Source: Diplosphaera chodatii | Taxonomy: Eukaryota > Chlorophyta > Trebouxiophyceae > Prasiolales > Stichococcaceae | NCBI GenBank assembly: GCA_032358165.1 | Contig: JAALGY010000016.1 | Location: forward strand, 1,165,410 to 1,229,409 | Direction: 5' to 3' | DNA: 64,000 bases | Notes under the pieces: model-generated | Database searches by the model: none | The model's input: only the letters and a program-made list of their open reading frames with translations | What the model was told of the DNA's origin: nothing | Made by a program: the position numbers and the translations under genes | Shown: one piece after another, positions 12,868 through 25,311 of the stretch | How the letters are laid out: the number at the start of each line of letters is the position of its first letter | Numbering within the stretch: position 1 is the first letter of the stretch

Positions 12868-15800
12868 ATGGCGCTTGACGCCGATGAGCTCGTCGAGCTC
12901 GCGGCGAGGGGCGATGCGCAGGCGTGCGCCCCGCTGCTGTGCCGCGAGCTGGCGCTCAGCCAGGCGCAGTACCGCACAGTGCTGGTCCGCCTGCGGGACG
13001 AGCGCGCCGTGCTGCAGGTGCTCCCTGGCCGCAGGGCATGGCAGCATTGCGTTTGTGCTTGGCAACAGACGCAGCAGCATCATTGGTCCAAATTCACCCA
13101 CTGTGGCATCTTGGTGATTCAATGTCGTTATCCAGCATAAGTGCGGATGTGCTGATGACGATGCAGACGCAGCCGGAGCGTACCACAGCGTTCATTCTGG
13201 ACTGCCTGGATGTGCTGCTGCCCCTGGCGTCAGCCAGCAGCCACCGCAGCGGCAACGGCTCTGCACCGCCAGCGGCGGCAGCTGCCGAGCCGGTGCCTGT
13301 CGCCGCTTCAAACGGATCACATACCAGCCCTGGGGTGTCAGCTGCCAGCCCCGGGGTGTCGGCGGCATCCGCAGCGACGGCGATGCACCTGCTGCTGGAC
13401 CTGGCCCCCAGCTGCGTGGACCGCATCGCAGTGCCAGAAGCGCACGCTGCAGCCAAGCGGCGGGCGGCCGGGCTGCTGCAGGGTGTGCTCGCCACTGGGG
13501 CGCCGCCGCGGCTCGCCCTGAAGGTGGCGCAGGCCTTTCGGCTGGATGCATTGGACGTTTCTGACTTCCGGCTGCAGCTGGCGGACCAAACCAGAGGCTT
13601 GCTATGCGATGCGGCCACCTCGACGCCAGCCGTTGGCCTGCTACGCCACTTCCAGGTATGCGGGTTCAGCGTCTTTCTGCAACTTGGATTGTGGCGATGG
13701 CAAGACTGTGCAGGCATGCCTTCTCTTGTACGTTGTTGCTTGCCTGCCGGCTGCACCTCTTTTGAGGAACCAGGGGACTTTCAAGGGATCGCAAGATGCA
13801 TCAAATGTTGCTAATGTCATACAGCGCAAGCTGCAGCAGCAGTGTAATGCTTAGGCGTGTTGCAGCAGCCGATGCATTGCGCATTGTGCTGTAGTTTCTG
13901 CTGCGAGGCCCCAACGTGCACCTACCAGTTCCCTGGCACACTTGCAGCTTTGCAAGACAGCTGCCAGCGGACAGGGAGGTCGCAGGGTCTACAGGAACGA
14001 CCACATGCCCAGTGCTTTGCTTGACTGCAGGAGCTGCAGGAGGGTCTGGACATATCGGCAATGCTGCAGCAGCTGGTGCAGCAGCGCCACCACGCGCTGG
14101 CGGAGGCGTGGGCAACCACCCTGGAGCGTGACCTCCAGGTGCGTCGATCTTACTCTCGATCAAGATGCAGCTGCACATCCAGCGCTCAATCGCGTGCAGC
14201 CTGACCACCTGCGTGGACAGCTCGGACCCCAGTAGCAGCAGTAATGCAGTGGCAGTCCTCTTGTCGCCACCCGAGTTGCCTGGCATACTACCTGAGCTGG
14301 CTGTCGGCGCGCGCAGCCACATCGGGGGAGCCTGTACTGTCTTACAGCTCTGCTGCATTTTGGGCATGTCGCGCGTGGGTATATGTCGAGCAGACGCAGC
14401 TTGATGCGGTGCCTGAGCTCTGCAGGTGGCACTGGTGGAGTTTTGCATCGAGGCGGACGACCTGAAGCAGGCGGTGGCCGCGGGCCGGCGCTTCGGCCTG
14501 CTGGACGACACGTTCCCCACCCTGGAGCGGGCCTACAAGAGCCGCACCATCGGCAAGCTGGCCGCCAAGCGCCAGTGGGCGGTGGCGGCGGCGGTCGCCG
14601 GCGAAGACGCCCAGCTGCAGGTGAGATCACTGCCAAGCATTCCTGGCACCTAACCACACAATCCTTGCTTGCCATCATCCCATGCCTTTGCAGTGGTATT
14701 GCTACGGGGCCTTCGTGAGGTCCCAATGCACCTTTCGGTTATGTTGCGTGCAGTGCATCAGCCCTAGAAGTGTTGCAATTACCTCAGGATGTAGTGGCCT
14801 TATCGTACAGAAGGGGCCAAGGGGGTAAAAGTAAAGGTTCAAAGGGTCGGCTTCGACCAAATTTCAAATGTTGCTGTGTTCGACTTCGCACAGCGACCTC
14901 AAATTTGAGTGTGCACCTCAGGCACCTTGTACTCCGGTTCGAAGGGTCGACCGGCGGAGTAGGAATCGCATACTCGGCCCTCTCGATGGAAGTGCACGGT
15001 CTTAATGGCGATGAGGGCACGACCTTCTATGTGCCGCAGATGCAGACCTTCGAACTGGAGGTGTCTGACCATCCTCCTGGACAACTTGTTCCACACAGCT
15101 GTCTGCTAGGCAGGCAACCCAGGCTATTGAGTGGCCTGCTTCTTGCTGGGTACTCACCGCCAACCAAGGTCTCGCGGGCGCAGCGGTAGAGTAGTAGGAT
15201 GCTGACGGATAACTAACTAGGTTGCACGCCCCGTGAGACGTCCTTTTCCTGGCGCATGTGCCTGGCAGCTCAATCTTCGTGCAGCTGGAGTGCGTCGACG
15301 TCCTGTTCCTGGCGCATGTGCCTGGCAGCTCAATCTTCGTGCAGCTGGAGTGCGTCAATCGCAGCGCTATACTCGCCGGTCCCTGCTGCCGGCACACTTA
15401 CAGACTGAGCAAGATATTGAAAAGCGAATTGAATGCAATCAGGAGGAGGTGGTACGGGTGCTGATGCTGGCCGAGGAGCCAGCGCTGGCGCAGGCGTACG
15501 CCAGGCAGTGGGGCCTGCCCGACAGCCTGGCGGCTGCGGAGCCGGCGGCCGTCGCCGCTGCGGCCGAGGCGCGCGCCGCTGCGCACCTGCCGCTGGCGCT
15601 GCCGGCCGACCGGGTGCTGCTGGTGGACCAGGAGGCACAGCTCGACAGGTGCAAACGTGGACTTTGCATGCTGTGCTGCGTCTGCACACTGAGCACATGG
15701 TTACCATTCTCGGGAGGTTGGGCAGGTGCTGCAAGAGACCCAAGCGCCCCGATGAGTGGTGTGTGCGTACGTCTCGAAGAGCAGTCGTCAAGCTGATGGC

Positions 15801-17495
15801 ATGCTGTTCTGTGCTTCAGCGCAGCAGCACTCCTGGCGGCGGCGCCAGTGCTGGGCATCGACTGCGAGTGGCAGCCGGCCATGCGGGGGGACCAGTCGCA
15901 GGGCTCTACGCCCGTCGCCATCTTGCAGGTCTCCTCTGCACTGTCAGAACTTCACAGCGCATATCATGTCAGAATTATGATCGAGCCAGCTGCGCTATCC
16001 TATGCTGCCGACGGAGATCGGCTCTGGCTAGTTCTGGTCAGCAACATGAAGGATTGAGATGTGAATGTAAGTCAGCTGATGGTAATGCTGCTGCACAGGT
16101 GGCGAGCGCAGACGCGGCGGTGGTGTTCGACCTGCAGTGTCTCGGCGCCAGTCCGGCTCTTGACGCGTGCCTGCAGCGCGTGCTGGGCTGCAGCGGCGCC
16201 GAGAGCCGGAACAGCGGCAGCAATGGCGGCGACAGCAGCGGGAAGCACGGGCGCGGTGTGCCCAGGCTGCCGGGCATGGGCGGGGCTGCTGCGGGTGCGC
16301 TCCCCTCACACGGCAGCGGCAACGGCAGCGGTCCGCACAGCGGACAGGCAGCTGGCGTGGATGGGCCACAAACAGCGGCTTTGCCAACAGGGACCGCAGC
16401 AGCAGCTGGCGCTGCAGCATCAGTTGTCACACCAGCCCCGCCGTCAGCCTCAGCCACATCAGATGCTCCTACGGCCAAGCCCCCTGCGCCCGGCAGCCCC
16501 GCAGCGGCTGGCGATCCGGCTGCAGCAGCGGGGCGGCCGCCGCTCAAGTGCGGCGTCGGCATCTCGGAGGACCTGGCCCGGCTGGCGCGGACCCACCCCG
16601 GGGTGGCCGCCTTCCGCGCCCTGCCCCGCGTGCTGGATTTGCGCCACCCCTGGCAGGCGCTGCAGGTGCAGCAGGTGAGCGCAGCCGTCGCTGCACTGGC
16701 GCCGCTGCCACAGACAGCCACACGGCATGGGCCATGACATGAAAGGATTGTGACAGTCAGGGCTGCGTGTGGCTGTTGCGGCACTGTTGCCGCTGCCCAG
16801 CATGCCATCAACGTGCATTCGCCACTCTCAAAGCAGCCCCTGACGCTCCGAGCGATCTGGCTGATCTGGGTGCCTGGTGGTTCGGCAGGCCGGCGGAAGC
16901 GCGAAGCGGCGGGGCGCGATCGCTGCGGGGCTGTCCGCCATGTCGGTGGCGCTGCTGGGCAAGCCGTTGGACAAGAGCCAGCAGGTGCATGGCCAAAACC
17001 CTCAAGCTACACCCTGCCCATGCTGACGGCATTAGCAGCGTTGTTCTGCATTGTTCTGCATTGTTCTGGCACTGCTCAGATGCAAGCGCGCCTCCCTCCA
17101 GCAGGCCCCATGTCTCTGCTGTGACAGCATCAAGCAGATGAAACTCTACGGTACTCAATGAAGATCAGTCACAGCAACTATATGATGTGAGTCGACAGGT
17201 GAGCTCCTGGGGAGCACGGCCGCTGACGACGGCGCAGCTGCGGTATGCCGTGCTAGACGCCCACGCAGCTGTGCTGGTGTGCAATCTGTGTACCTCCTGA
17301 GGAAGAGAATGCAGCGTGGTGAATGGTTTGCGCAGCTGCCTGAAATTATGCGGGGGCTTGCCCGTCTGCAACCCGTTGCGAGGTGCGAAGAAGACGCGAT
17401 GTCTCTGCGTGCAGATTTACGCGGCACTAGAGCAGCGGGGCGTCCTCAGCGGTGGGCGGCAAGACCACTGGACATTTGACTTCCGCAGCCGCTGA
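12868..17495 (+). CDS. DEDDy 3'-5' exonuclease, EXD3/Mut-7-like
   Basis: A member of the DnaQ-like 3'-5' exonuclease superfamily, closest to EXD3 and nematode Mut-7, which trim RNA 3' ends. An alpha-helical N-terminal half (from MALDADELVELAARGDAQAC through the FCIEADDLKQAVAAGRRFG region near 14430-14620) precedes the nuclease domain. Exo I is VLGIDCEW (near 15846), with the metal-binding D and E. The GKPLDKSQQ block (16960-16985) and Exo III LRYAVLDAHA (near 17240, Y-x3-D) mark the DEDDy class. The protein ends DHWTFDFRSR. A G/S/A/P-rich insertion of about 110-120 residues (16190-16540) splits the nuclease domain. No Mut7-C domain follows. The ATG at 12868 has a good context; an upstream ATG at 12631 would add a possible organelle-targeting peptide. 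The exon 1/2 junction is not settled. Confidence 0.85.
15237..15356 (+). repeat. 60-bp tandem duplication in an exonuclease intron
   Basis: Two adjacent, nearly identical 60-bp units, each built around CTGGCGCATGTGCCTGGCAG and ending GGAGTGCGTC. They lie about 45 bp before the acceptor of the exon that encodes TEQDIEKRIECNQ. Confidence 0.85.
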
Positions 17496-17939
17496 CCAGT
17501 ACACACGGTGTCTGGCGGCACTGGCATCACAGTGAATCAATTGATGGCCAGTCTAATCTGTACAGTGGTATCGAAAGAATATGCTTGCATTACCCGATTT
17601 GATAGACATTCATCGACAAGGTGTGACGTTGGAAGTGAAAGGACAGATGCAGTGCCTTCGGGAGTTCAGATGCCAGCAGGGAATCCGTAGGTTGCATCGC
17701 TGATAGTTCCCACTATACCCTGACCTCAGCAACAACAGTTTCTATGCGCAGCACTCTCGATTCTCTCGTCGACGAAGTTGCTGGCTCACTCCGTCTTGTG
17801 ACCATTCAACGCTTACATCTGTCGTGCTTTTTAGGCCTGCAGCGCAATCGGGACGCCTGCCTAAGTTTTGCCTGCCTGCATCAGAGGGGCATCAGACGGC
17901 TGGGCCCAGTTGCAAGCCGGTCTAGCATCGCCAGCTAGC

Positions 17940-20900
17940 ATGGCGGACCCCACAAACGGCGCCGAGGCCGAGGAGGAGCTGGTGGACTACGAGGAGGAGG
18001 AGGCAGAGGCTGTCACAGATGTGAGTTTGAAGCTTTTGATCGGGAATCGCAGAAAGTACCAGTCTACGTCTCGGACACCTGACTTGTGCACTGCGGCGTG
18101 TTGCAGGCCAAGGGTGGCGAGCAGGTGAAGAAGGGCTATGTGGGCATCCACTCGTCCGGCTTCAACGATTTCCTGCTTAAGCCCGAGCTCAGTCAGGTGA
18201 GGCTTCTCGCTTTGCTGTGCTTGTGCAGCCTCTACCGTCATGCAGGTGCTCTGCATGTTCTTCTCAAAACGGCAACCGAGCAAAACAGCAACCAAGCCAT
18301 ACTGTTCTCCTGGTTCAACAGGCCATCAAGGATTGCGGCTTTGAGCACCCGTCAGAAGGTGAGCGCCTGCTGCTGGGAGGCCGGATGCTGCTTGCCCAGC
18401 TCAACGTTCAGCCATAGGACTGCACGGCGTTGTCGATATCTGGCAAGGGCCGCCACCCCTGGAGCAGCTCCAACCCTCGGGCGAGACGGGTACTGATGGC
18501 GTTTCCTGCTGCGCTGCAGTACAACACGAGTGCATCCCCCAGGCGATCCTGGGCATGGATGTGCTGTGCCAGGCCAAGTCGGGCATGGGCAAGACCGCCG
18601 TCTTCGTGCTCAGCGTGCTGCAGCAGATCGAGCCTGCCACCCCGCCCGAGGTCGCCGCCATCGTGTTGTGTCACACCCGCGAGCTCGCCTACCAGGTACT
18701 TTCCTTCTGTAGTTTCCTTTCAGGACCCTTCAGAAGATCGCACTTGAACCCTGGGCCTGTGCCTGGTGCAGCTTTTAACCACTGCCAAGTAGACAATCCC
18801 AGCTTGCGTGACTCAGGTTGCAAAGGGGGTGTGCCCGCCCAGTGCATGGTGTGAGGTGGTGGCTGACCGCTGGCTTGTGGCTGGTGCGCCCCGCAGATCT
18901 GCCACGAGTTCGAGCGCTTCTCGGTGTACATGACCAGCGTGAAGGTGGCCAACTTCTACGGCGGCATCCCCATCAAGAACCACCGGGAGCAGCTGGAGAA
19001 CGACCCGCCGCACATTGTGGTCGGCACTCCGGGCCGCATCAAGCAGGTGGGTTTAGGGGTTAAGGGTTTAGGGGCTAGGGTTTTCACCCCTGCAGCCCGA
19101 GGCACCTGTGCGGCTGCCTCCGGAGGCGCTCCATTCGCCATTCTGCGAAGGCCTTTGTCAGCTCCTGTTGAGTTGCTGTATGCACCGGGCCGGTCGGCAA
19201 CGGTGCTGGTGTTCCACCCTGCAGCTGGGCAAGGAGGGCAAGCTGAAGCTGGGGTCCGTGCGGCACTTTGTGCTGGACGAGTGCGACAAGATGCTGGACA
19301 AGCTGGGTGCGTGTCTTGACAAAGGCCTTCCATTGATGCAGCTGGCTGCGAGGCCGTCACGCCCCTGCCTGCACTCAACTCTGGACACACAGGCTGTGCG
19401 TCACAGAGCTGGCTGTGCTGAGCGTTGGAGAAGCGAGCCAAGTACTGAAACTGTGCTGCTGCTCTGTGCAGACATGCGGGGCGATGTGCAGGACATCTTC
19501 AAGATGACGCCGCACGACAAGCAAGTCATGATGTTCTCCGCGACGCTCAGCAAGGAGATCCGCCCCATCTGCAAGAAGTTCATGAACGACGTGAGTACCC
19601 CGCGACGCCCCCCGCGGGCCGCTGCAGCAGCTGCTGCAGCTGCCTTTCTTGCGTCCCCCCTCTCTTCGGCGGCGGCACCCAGTCGGCAGTCCAGTGGGCA
19701 GTGCAGTCGGCAGTGCCTCCAGCACACGAGGCGCGGCTGCGGTCTGACAGCAGTGGCTGCTGCCGGGAGCACAGCCACTGCCTCTGCAGTCGCTGCCTGC
19801 TAGCATCCAGTACCACAGCTTGACAGTCGAGAGGGACCGAGTAATGGTGGTTGAACGGCGAAGCCTGTCCGCAAGCGATCATGGCAATGGTGTCTGGAGT
19901 GGCTGCTGGCTGCCCTGCTGCGGCTGCTGCGCCGCCGCTGCATGACTGGCTCCTGCTGCCTCGTGTGGGGGGTGCCTGCCTTGGCAAACACACAAAATCT
20001 TGCATGGCCCATGCTTAGGTTGTGTCTGTTATGTTTTAGCTTTGCCTGGCTTTTCGGATGCTGCTCTTTGCCCTTTGGCAGCGATGTGGCACAGCTGATG
20101 TGGGGAGATACTCTCTTCTGGCTGCGGTCTGTTCTGATGGCATGCCCACCCTGTGTTCTCCGCTGCAGCCGATGGAGATCTTCGTGGACGATGAGGCGAA
20201 GCTCACGCTGCACGGCCTGGTGCAGCACTACATCATGCTGCAGGTGCAGCAGCCTGTCAACCTGCTGGCTCAATCCAATCATTGCTGATCCTTGACATCA
20301 GGTGCTGCAGTGTGTTGTGGTGTTCAGAGTTTCGCACGGTTTGTGTGCCTATAGCCTGCCAGACGTATCACGGGTGCTTCCTGCTGCCGCCAGGAGGAGG
20401 AGAAGAACAGGAAGCTGAACGACCTGCTGGACGCGCTCGACTTCAACCAGGTGCAGCGGCGTCCCACCCTGCAGTCACATGCCACAGATGCTGTGCTGTG
20501 GCCCTGTGCTGCAGATATGGGTCAGCCTGGGAGTGTGCAGTGAGTGATGCTGCAATGTCTGCATGGTGTACGCCATATGCGTCCGGTCAGCCTGTCTGCC
20601 GGGGTTTCCCACTTGCTTTGGGCACCGCTTGTCAATTGTGACCCTGACGCCGCCGCCCCGCAGGTCGTCATCTTCGTGAAGAGCGTGCTGCGGGCGAAGG
20701 AGCTCAACAAGCTGCTCATCGAGTGCAACTTCCCCTCCATCTGCATCCACTCCGCCATGAAGCAGGAGGAGCGCCTGGGGGTGCGCATCTAGACCCTACA
20801 CCCGGTTTTTCTCGGCCCCTCCCGCTTCATTCCACTTCCGCCATGAAGCAGGAGGAGCGCCTGGGGGACCGTGCAGGACTGGAGTTTACGCCTGCTGTCA

Positions 20901-21787
20901 CTGGACTTTGCTGCGACTCGTATCAGTCCTGCCAGCAGTGCTGCTGCGAAGGCTACAAGCATCACATGATGCCGTTTCGAGCTGGAATGGTGTTATCGGC
21001 GTTCTGGCTCACTTGACAAGCCTGCACAGAGCTTGCCAGGTGTCCTGACATGCCGTGCCCTGTGTTATGAGGCGCACTATGCATCAGAGGAGGGGCAGAA
21101 GCGCATCCTCACCGCCTGAGACCTGAGAGTGGTGTATCTGACTTGTGCCGCCAGGTGTACAAGGCGTTCAAGGAGGGGCAGAAGCGCATCCTGGTTGCGA
21201 CGGACCTGGTCGGCCGCGGCATCGACATCGAGCGCGTCAACATCGTCATCAACTACGACATGCCGGAGACGGATGAGAAGAAGGGCAATGGCGCCGACAC
21301 CTACCTCCACAGGGTGGGTCCTTTGGCCTCAGGTTGACGGGCCTGCAACTTGGATTGCAGCCAGCATCTGCCGCTGCTTGCTACACTCGTGCAGACACGG
21401 GTCAGTGGAAGAGATTGAGTTGTGTACACGGGTGCTGCTTGCTACAGTACGGCTGCTCGATAAGGGGCAGAAACACTGCATGTAGGTGGGGCGTGCGGGC
21501 CGCTTCGGCACCAAGGGCCTGGCCATCACGTTCGTGGCCTCCGAGACCGACAGCGCAGTGCTGAACAGCGTGCAGGTGCGCCGCTCGCACCAGCCTCCTT
21601 TGCTGGCCGCTCTCCGCCTCCATGCTGATGCTTTTCCATGGATAATGTGCTTAGACCCTGTGTACGCCGGACCTTGTGGGCACCTGCCGATCGCTTTGCT
21701 TGACCACCCGTGCAGGAGCGATTCGATGTGGACATCAAGCCGCTGCCAGACCAGATTGACGCGTCAACATACATGAGCACGTCCTGA
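17940..21787 (+). CDS. UAP56: UAP56/SUB2/DDX39 DECD-box RNA helicase
   Basis: This ATP-dependent RNA helicase works in spliceosome assembly and, as part of TREX, in mRNA export from the nucleus. The start [20 protein letters not shown] and the end [11 protein letters not shown] match the family at both ends, about 430 residues in all. Motifs in order are the Q-motif region ([15 protein letters not shown]), Walker A AKSGMGKT, motif Ib TPGR, motif II DECD (the UAP56 signature rather than DEAD), motif III SAT, motif [11 protein letters not shown] and motif [12 protein letters not shown]. About ten exons are used. The [12 protein letters not shown] junction crosses an intron of about 375 bp that contains decayed copies of both neighbouring exon edges. 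The gene converges on CCB4, with 367 bp between stop codons. Confidence 0.97.
19049..19084 (+). repeat. Telomere-like motif at a UAP56 splice donor
   Basis: Directly after the donor at 19047 the intron reads as irregular telomere heptads (TTTAGGGG, TTAAGGG, TTTAGGGG, CTAGGG). Confidence 0.6.
20828..20867 (+). repeat. Intronic echo of the upstream UAP56 exon end
   Basis: About 31 bp (20837-20867) repeat the end of the preceding exon (20751-20781, coding [10 protein letters not shown]) almost exactly, with weaker similarity extending upstream. Reading through the true donor meets an in-frame stop soon after, so the echo is not translated in frame. Confidence 0.8.
21086..21110 (+). repeat. Intronic echo of the downstream UAP56 exon
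   Basis: A 20-bp core, GAGGGGCAGAAGCGCATCCT, repeats the start of the next exon (coding EGQKRIL, about 21174-21193) some 85 bp before that exon. Confidence 0.75.
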
Positions 21788-21909
21788 GCGGTGGTGTAGG
21801 ACACCTGCTTGGGATGCGGGCTCCAAGCAGTCAGGAGACATTGCAGCATATGGTTCTCAATCAACATGTTGATCACATTGTGCTACCGGACAACAGTCAG
21901 TGGTATCAG

Positions 21910-21914
21910 TGTAA
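21910..21914 (+). promoter_or_regulatory. Candidate TGTAA polyadenylation signal of UAP56
   Basis: TGTAA is the usual poly(A) signal of green algae. This one lies 123 bp after the UAP56 stop. Confidence 0.35.
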
Positions 21915-21999
21915 TGGCTGCTCTAAGATTCGGTCAGCATGCTTGAAGCTGGGCACACACTCGGGGCGATCGCTGTTATATGGCATGTACTATCATAAC

Positions 22000-22045
22000 A
22001 CTGCAGTGCCTCAGTGCTAGCAACTGCAGTGCCTCAGTGCTAGGT
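22000..22045 (+). repeat. Short tandem repeat between UAP56 and CCB4
   Basis: Two direct copies of a unit near 22 bp containing CTGCAGTGCCTCAGTGCTAG. Confidence 0.7.
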
Positions 22046-22154
22046 CAACTGACCACATACTGCTCACAAGTGCTGGCTTTAAGCCGCACAATGATATAGC
22101 TTCACAGTGTCTGTGCATGAGTATCGTGAGCTCATGACCACGCCGACAACAAGC

Positions 22155-24623
22155 CTACACCTCTGCCAATGCACTGCTGCTGCTTTTGCTGCTGCTGTCT
22201 GTTTCTTCGTCATCACTGCCGGACAGCGTCGCATCCAACTTATCTGCAATCGTTGCGAGCCACACCTGCATGCAGAATTGACGACACGCTGAGGCACGAA
22301 GGGCATCCATCGAAGCTGGTGCGCTGCTCACACATCAAGTCACCAGCCCCAATGACGCGGCTCTGCTTGTCCTTTGCAGCACACCGCCAGAACCCGACAC
22401 GACACCACTTGAAGCGGCAACAGGCCTCAGTAGCATTGAAGGGTGCGCCTCTGCCTGTGCACACCAACCTGGTCCAGCCGGCTGAAGCCCCGCACGGCGT
22501 CCACCGCCGCGACCAGGCACCCGCGGCCACCCATGGGCGCGAGCGCCGCGCCCTGTGTGCTGTCCGGAAAGTACTGCAGGAACTCGAATCGGCCTGCGCA
22601 GGAGCACCATAACTTAGAGAGCCATGCAGAAAATCACTGGTCTGTTTGCAGCAGGCTTGGGTGACATGCACAGACCGGCACTCGTGCCTTGCTCATTCAG
22701 GTCAGGATGGTGCTGCAGTTCCACACCTAGACTCACCAGGGCACAGAGTCAGTGCGGTGCTGATGCAGCGTCACAACCCTGCTCACCAGGGTACAGGGTC
22801 AGGTTGGCGAGGTAGTTGCCGCGCTCCGAGGCCATGGCCTTGGCGACCTGCTCCCCCGGCTGGGCAGCGCCCGCCTCCACCCCCCCCGCAGCGGCGCCCA
22901 GCTGCATGGGCAGGAAGGCCACCTCAGCACCTGGGCAGATGACTGCGATGCAGCGCTGCGCTGCAGCGTGCAATGACTTTGGTGTTGTGCTGAGGCAGGG
23001 GCACACTGGGGCACTGCAAACTCTTACAAAATCCTGAACAGCAGCCTGCACTGGTCTTTGGCATCTTCCTGAGTCACAGCCACTGAGGCGGTGCACAGTC
23101 CCTCAATCGCTGCTGCAGCGCAGCTGAGTGCAGGCGGTTCTGGGTGGGCAGCACCGGCTGCAGGGATCGATGTGGTGCGCGCGCCTGGCAGATGGGGCGC
23201 CCGTCCCAGAAGGCGACCAGGCCGCAGCACCGGCTGGAGGAGGACAGCGCGCGCCACGCCCTGCACACATCCCGTCAACCCCTCAGCGGCGGCCGGCGGA
23301 GCAAGCACACGGCTCCGGATTGCACCGGCACGCGCCGCTTCTGCCGACCGCAGGCCGGGAGCCTGCCTCCGAGGGGCCAGAGGCGAAGCGCCATGCAGCA
23401 GGAGGCACTGCGACGGCGCCCCTTGCCCGCGACACTCGCCAGCTGGCACTCACAGCTCACCCAGTCCGGGGGCGCCCCGCGCAGGGACGCCCGACCAAGG
23501 TGGCAACGCCGATGCACATTCGATGCAGTGCAAGCTCCCGGGAATGTCCTCACCAGCGCAGCTCCTCGGCGGCTGCTGGCGGCAGCGAGGGGTCCAGCCA
23601 CTCCAGCCGCTGCCCGATCGGCTCAACCGACTGCGTGTCCTTTGGCGCCAGCGCCAGCCACTGCGCAGCCGAGCACATCGCCACTGACAAAAGCACCGCA
23701 GGTCACAGCATCCAGCAGGCATTGCAAGACTCGCACGTCGCTTCAAGACAACAAGGTGACACAGATGCGGAATCCGTACATGATGGTGTAGCCAGCATTC
23801 AGCTTGCTGTGCTGCAACGGCAGGGGCACTCTCCTGGTGGCACGCCCACCTGGAGGCCTGTCAGCACCAGCGCGCCACTCATGCCGATCAGCAGCACATC
23901 CGCGCGGCTCTGCGCTGAGCCCGCGTCCGCTATCGGCGCAATCTGCACCAGGACACGACACTCTCAGCCTGCAAGGGTGTTGCAGCATCGCAAGACGCTT
24001 GAGCAACATGTGTGCCATAGCCGTGGTGGCTGACCGTCCTCTGCCGAAGCATTTGGCAGCAGGATGCTGGGATAGATGCAGACAGGATGCAAGCGAACGG
24101 AATGCGGGCGTGGTGTCTGAGGCGCACCCCGGAGAGCAGGCGGTTGAGCAGTGTTCCCGTAATGCCAGCGACCCCGGCCGCCAGCGGCAGCAGCCGCAGC
24201 TGCTCCTCAAACCGAGCCAGCGGGTCAAAGGCTGCGTCCGGCAGCGTCTGCAGAGCACAGTCGGTCGTTTTGGTGCTGAATCACAGGCCGCAGTGCAGTC
24301 CTGCATGCCCTGAGGCGCTGTGCTTTGCTAGGCCCAGCGGAAGCATGCTGCAGCAGCGGCTTCTCATCGGCGCAACTATGGAACATCGAGCGCCTGGGCC
24401 TACCTAAAGCCTGCTGGCAACCGGGCTTTATTCCAGAGCACCTCACCTCGGGCTGCTGGGCTCTGCATGGCATGCCGGCCCGGCGTCCGCAACAGCGCCT
24501 TCCGGTGTGCGGCGCATGGGATGGACGGTGCGACACCTGTTGTCCGCAGCCAGGTTGTCGGCGCTGCAACGTCGCTGCGCAGCTGGCGAAGGCTGTGGAC
24601 CGGCAGGGGTTGTGGCGCAGCAT
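22155..24623 (-). CDS. CCB4: CCB4, cofactor assembly of cytochrome b6 (heme ci)
   Basis: CCB4 and its paralogue CCB2 form a thylakoid complex that attaches heme ci covalently to cytochrome b6 of the b6f complex. Exon 1 codes a basic S/A/R-rich transit peptide ending CRAQQPE. The next exon gives LRLLPLAAGVAGITGTLLN (membrane segment 1), then 23850-23942 gives IAPIADAGSAQSRADVLLIG and membrane segment 2. Exon 23554-23660 begins WLALAPKDTQ. The stromal part follows: CCGLVAFWDGRPICQAR, GNYLANLTLYPG, RFEFLQYFPDSTQGAALAP and VRGFSRLDQ. A short terminal exon (22155-22265) adds VWLATIADKLDATLSGSDDE plus an acidic, serine-rich tail. The block order matches plant CCB4 better than CCB2. I chose the ATG at 24621-24623; ones further upstream (24704) are possible. 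Confidence 0.9.
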
Positions 24624-25311
24624 TGTGCCCGCATGCACACGCCCTGCGCACATGCCAGCTGCTGCTGGCCACAAAAAGCGGCAACAAACCAGCTCCGGCC
24701 GCAAGTGGAAGCGCTGACTCTATTCAGACCGCTGTGCTGAGCCGGGTATCGACAGGAGCGCCCAGGGTGGCACAGGCTATGGCTGCGCCAAGCAATCAGT
24801 TGCTGCTAGATGCTGAAACACCGACTGACTGGCCAGCGCGACGCTACACGGATGGCCGAGGAACCGGCTGCAAATAGGACCTAGAGACAGCCGGAATCAC
24901 TGGCTCTGGATTGGTTCTGTGGCAAGTGTGAGTATGCGCGTGCGCCAGTCGGTTCTGATGGCAAGCAATCATGCAGCTGTGAACTGTGTGACCTCGACAG
25001 CAAATTGATGGTGGCCTGGGAATCCTGGCGGGTACGGGATGTCGCGAAATGCGCTTGTGGCGACGCTGCTGCATGTGGAGGTCAGGAGGTGGGTTTGCGC
25101 ACATGACTGCACAATGCATTCTGCCCCTGCGGCAATGTTTCTTCCAGTGTAGGGACGTTGCACCGTGACGACTTCCTCCGACTTGCAGCCGCTGCAGTAC
25201 GACCACGAGGCTTGCATCCATCCTATACTAGGCCGTCGTGTCACTTGCAGCAGTGACTCTCTGCACCATATGGCGTGGACGTGACGCTGATCACGAAAAC
25301 CATGTCTGCTG
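24624..25311. other. Intergenic region upstream of CCB4 and downstream of NC2-alpha
   Basis: About 690 bp between two minus-strand genes. It should hold the CCB4 promoter and the NC2-alpha 3' UTR. No other gene or repeat was recognised. Confidence 0.4.
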
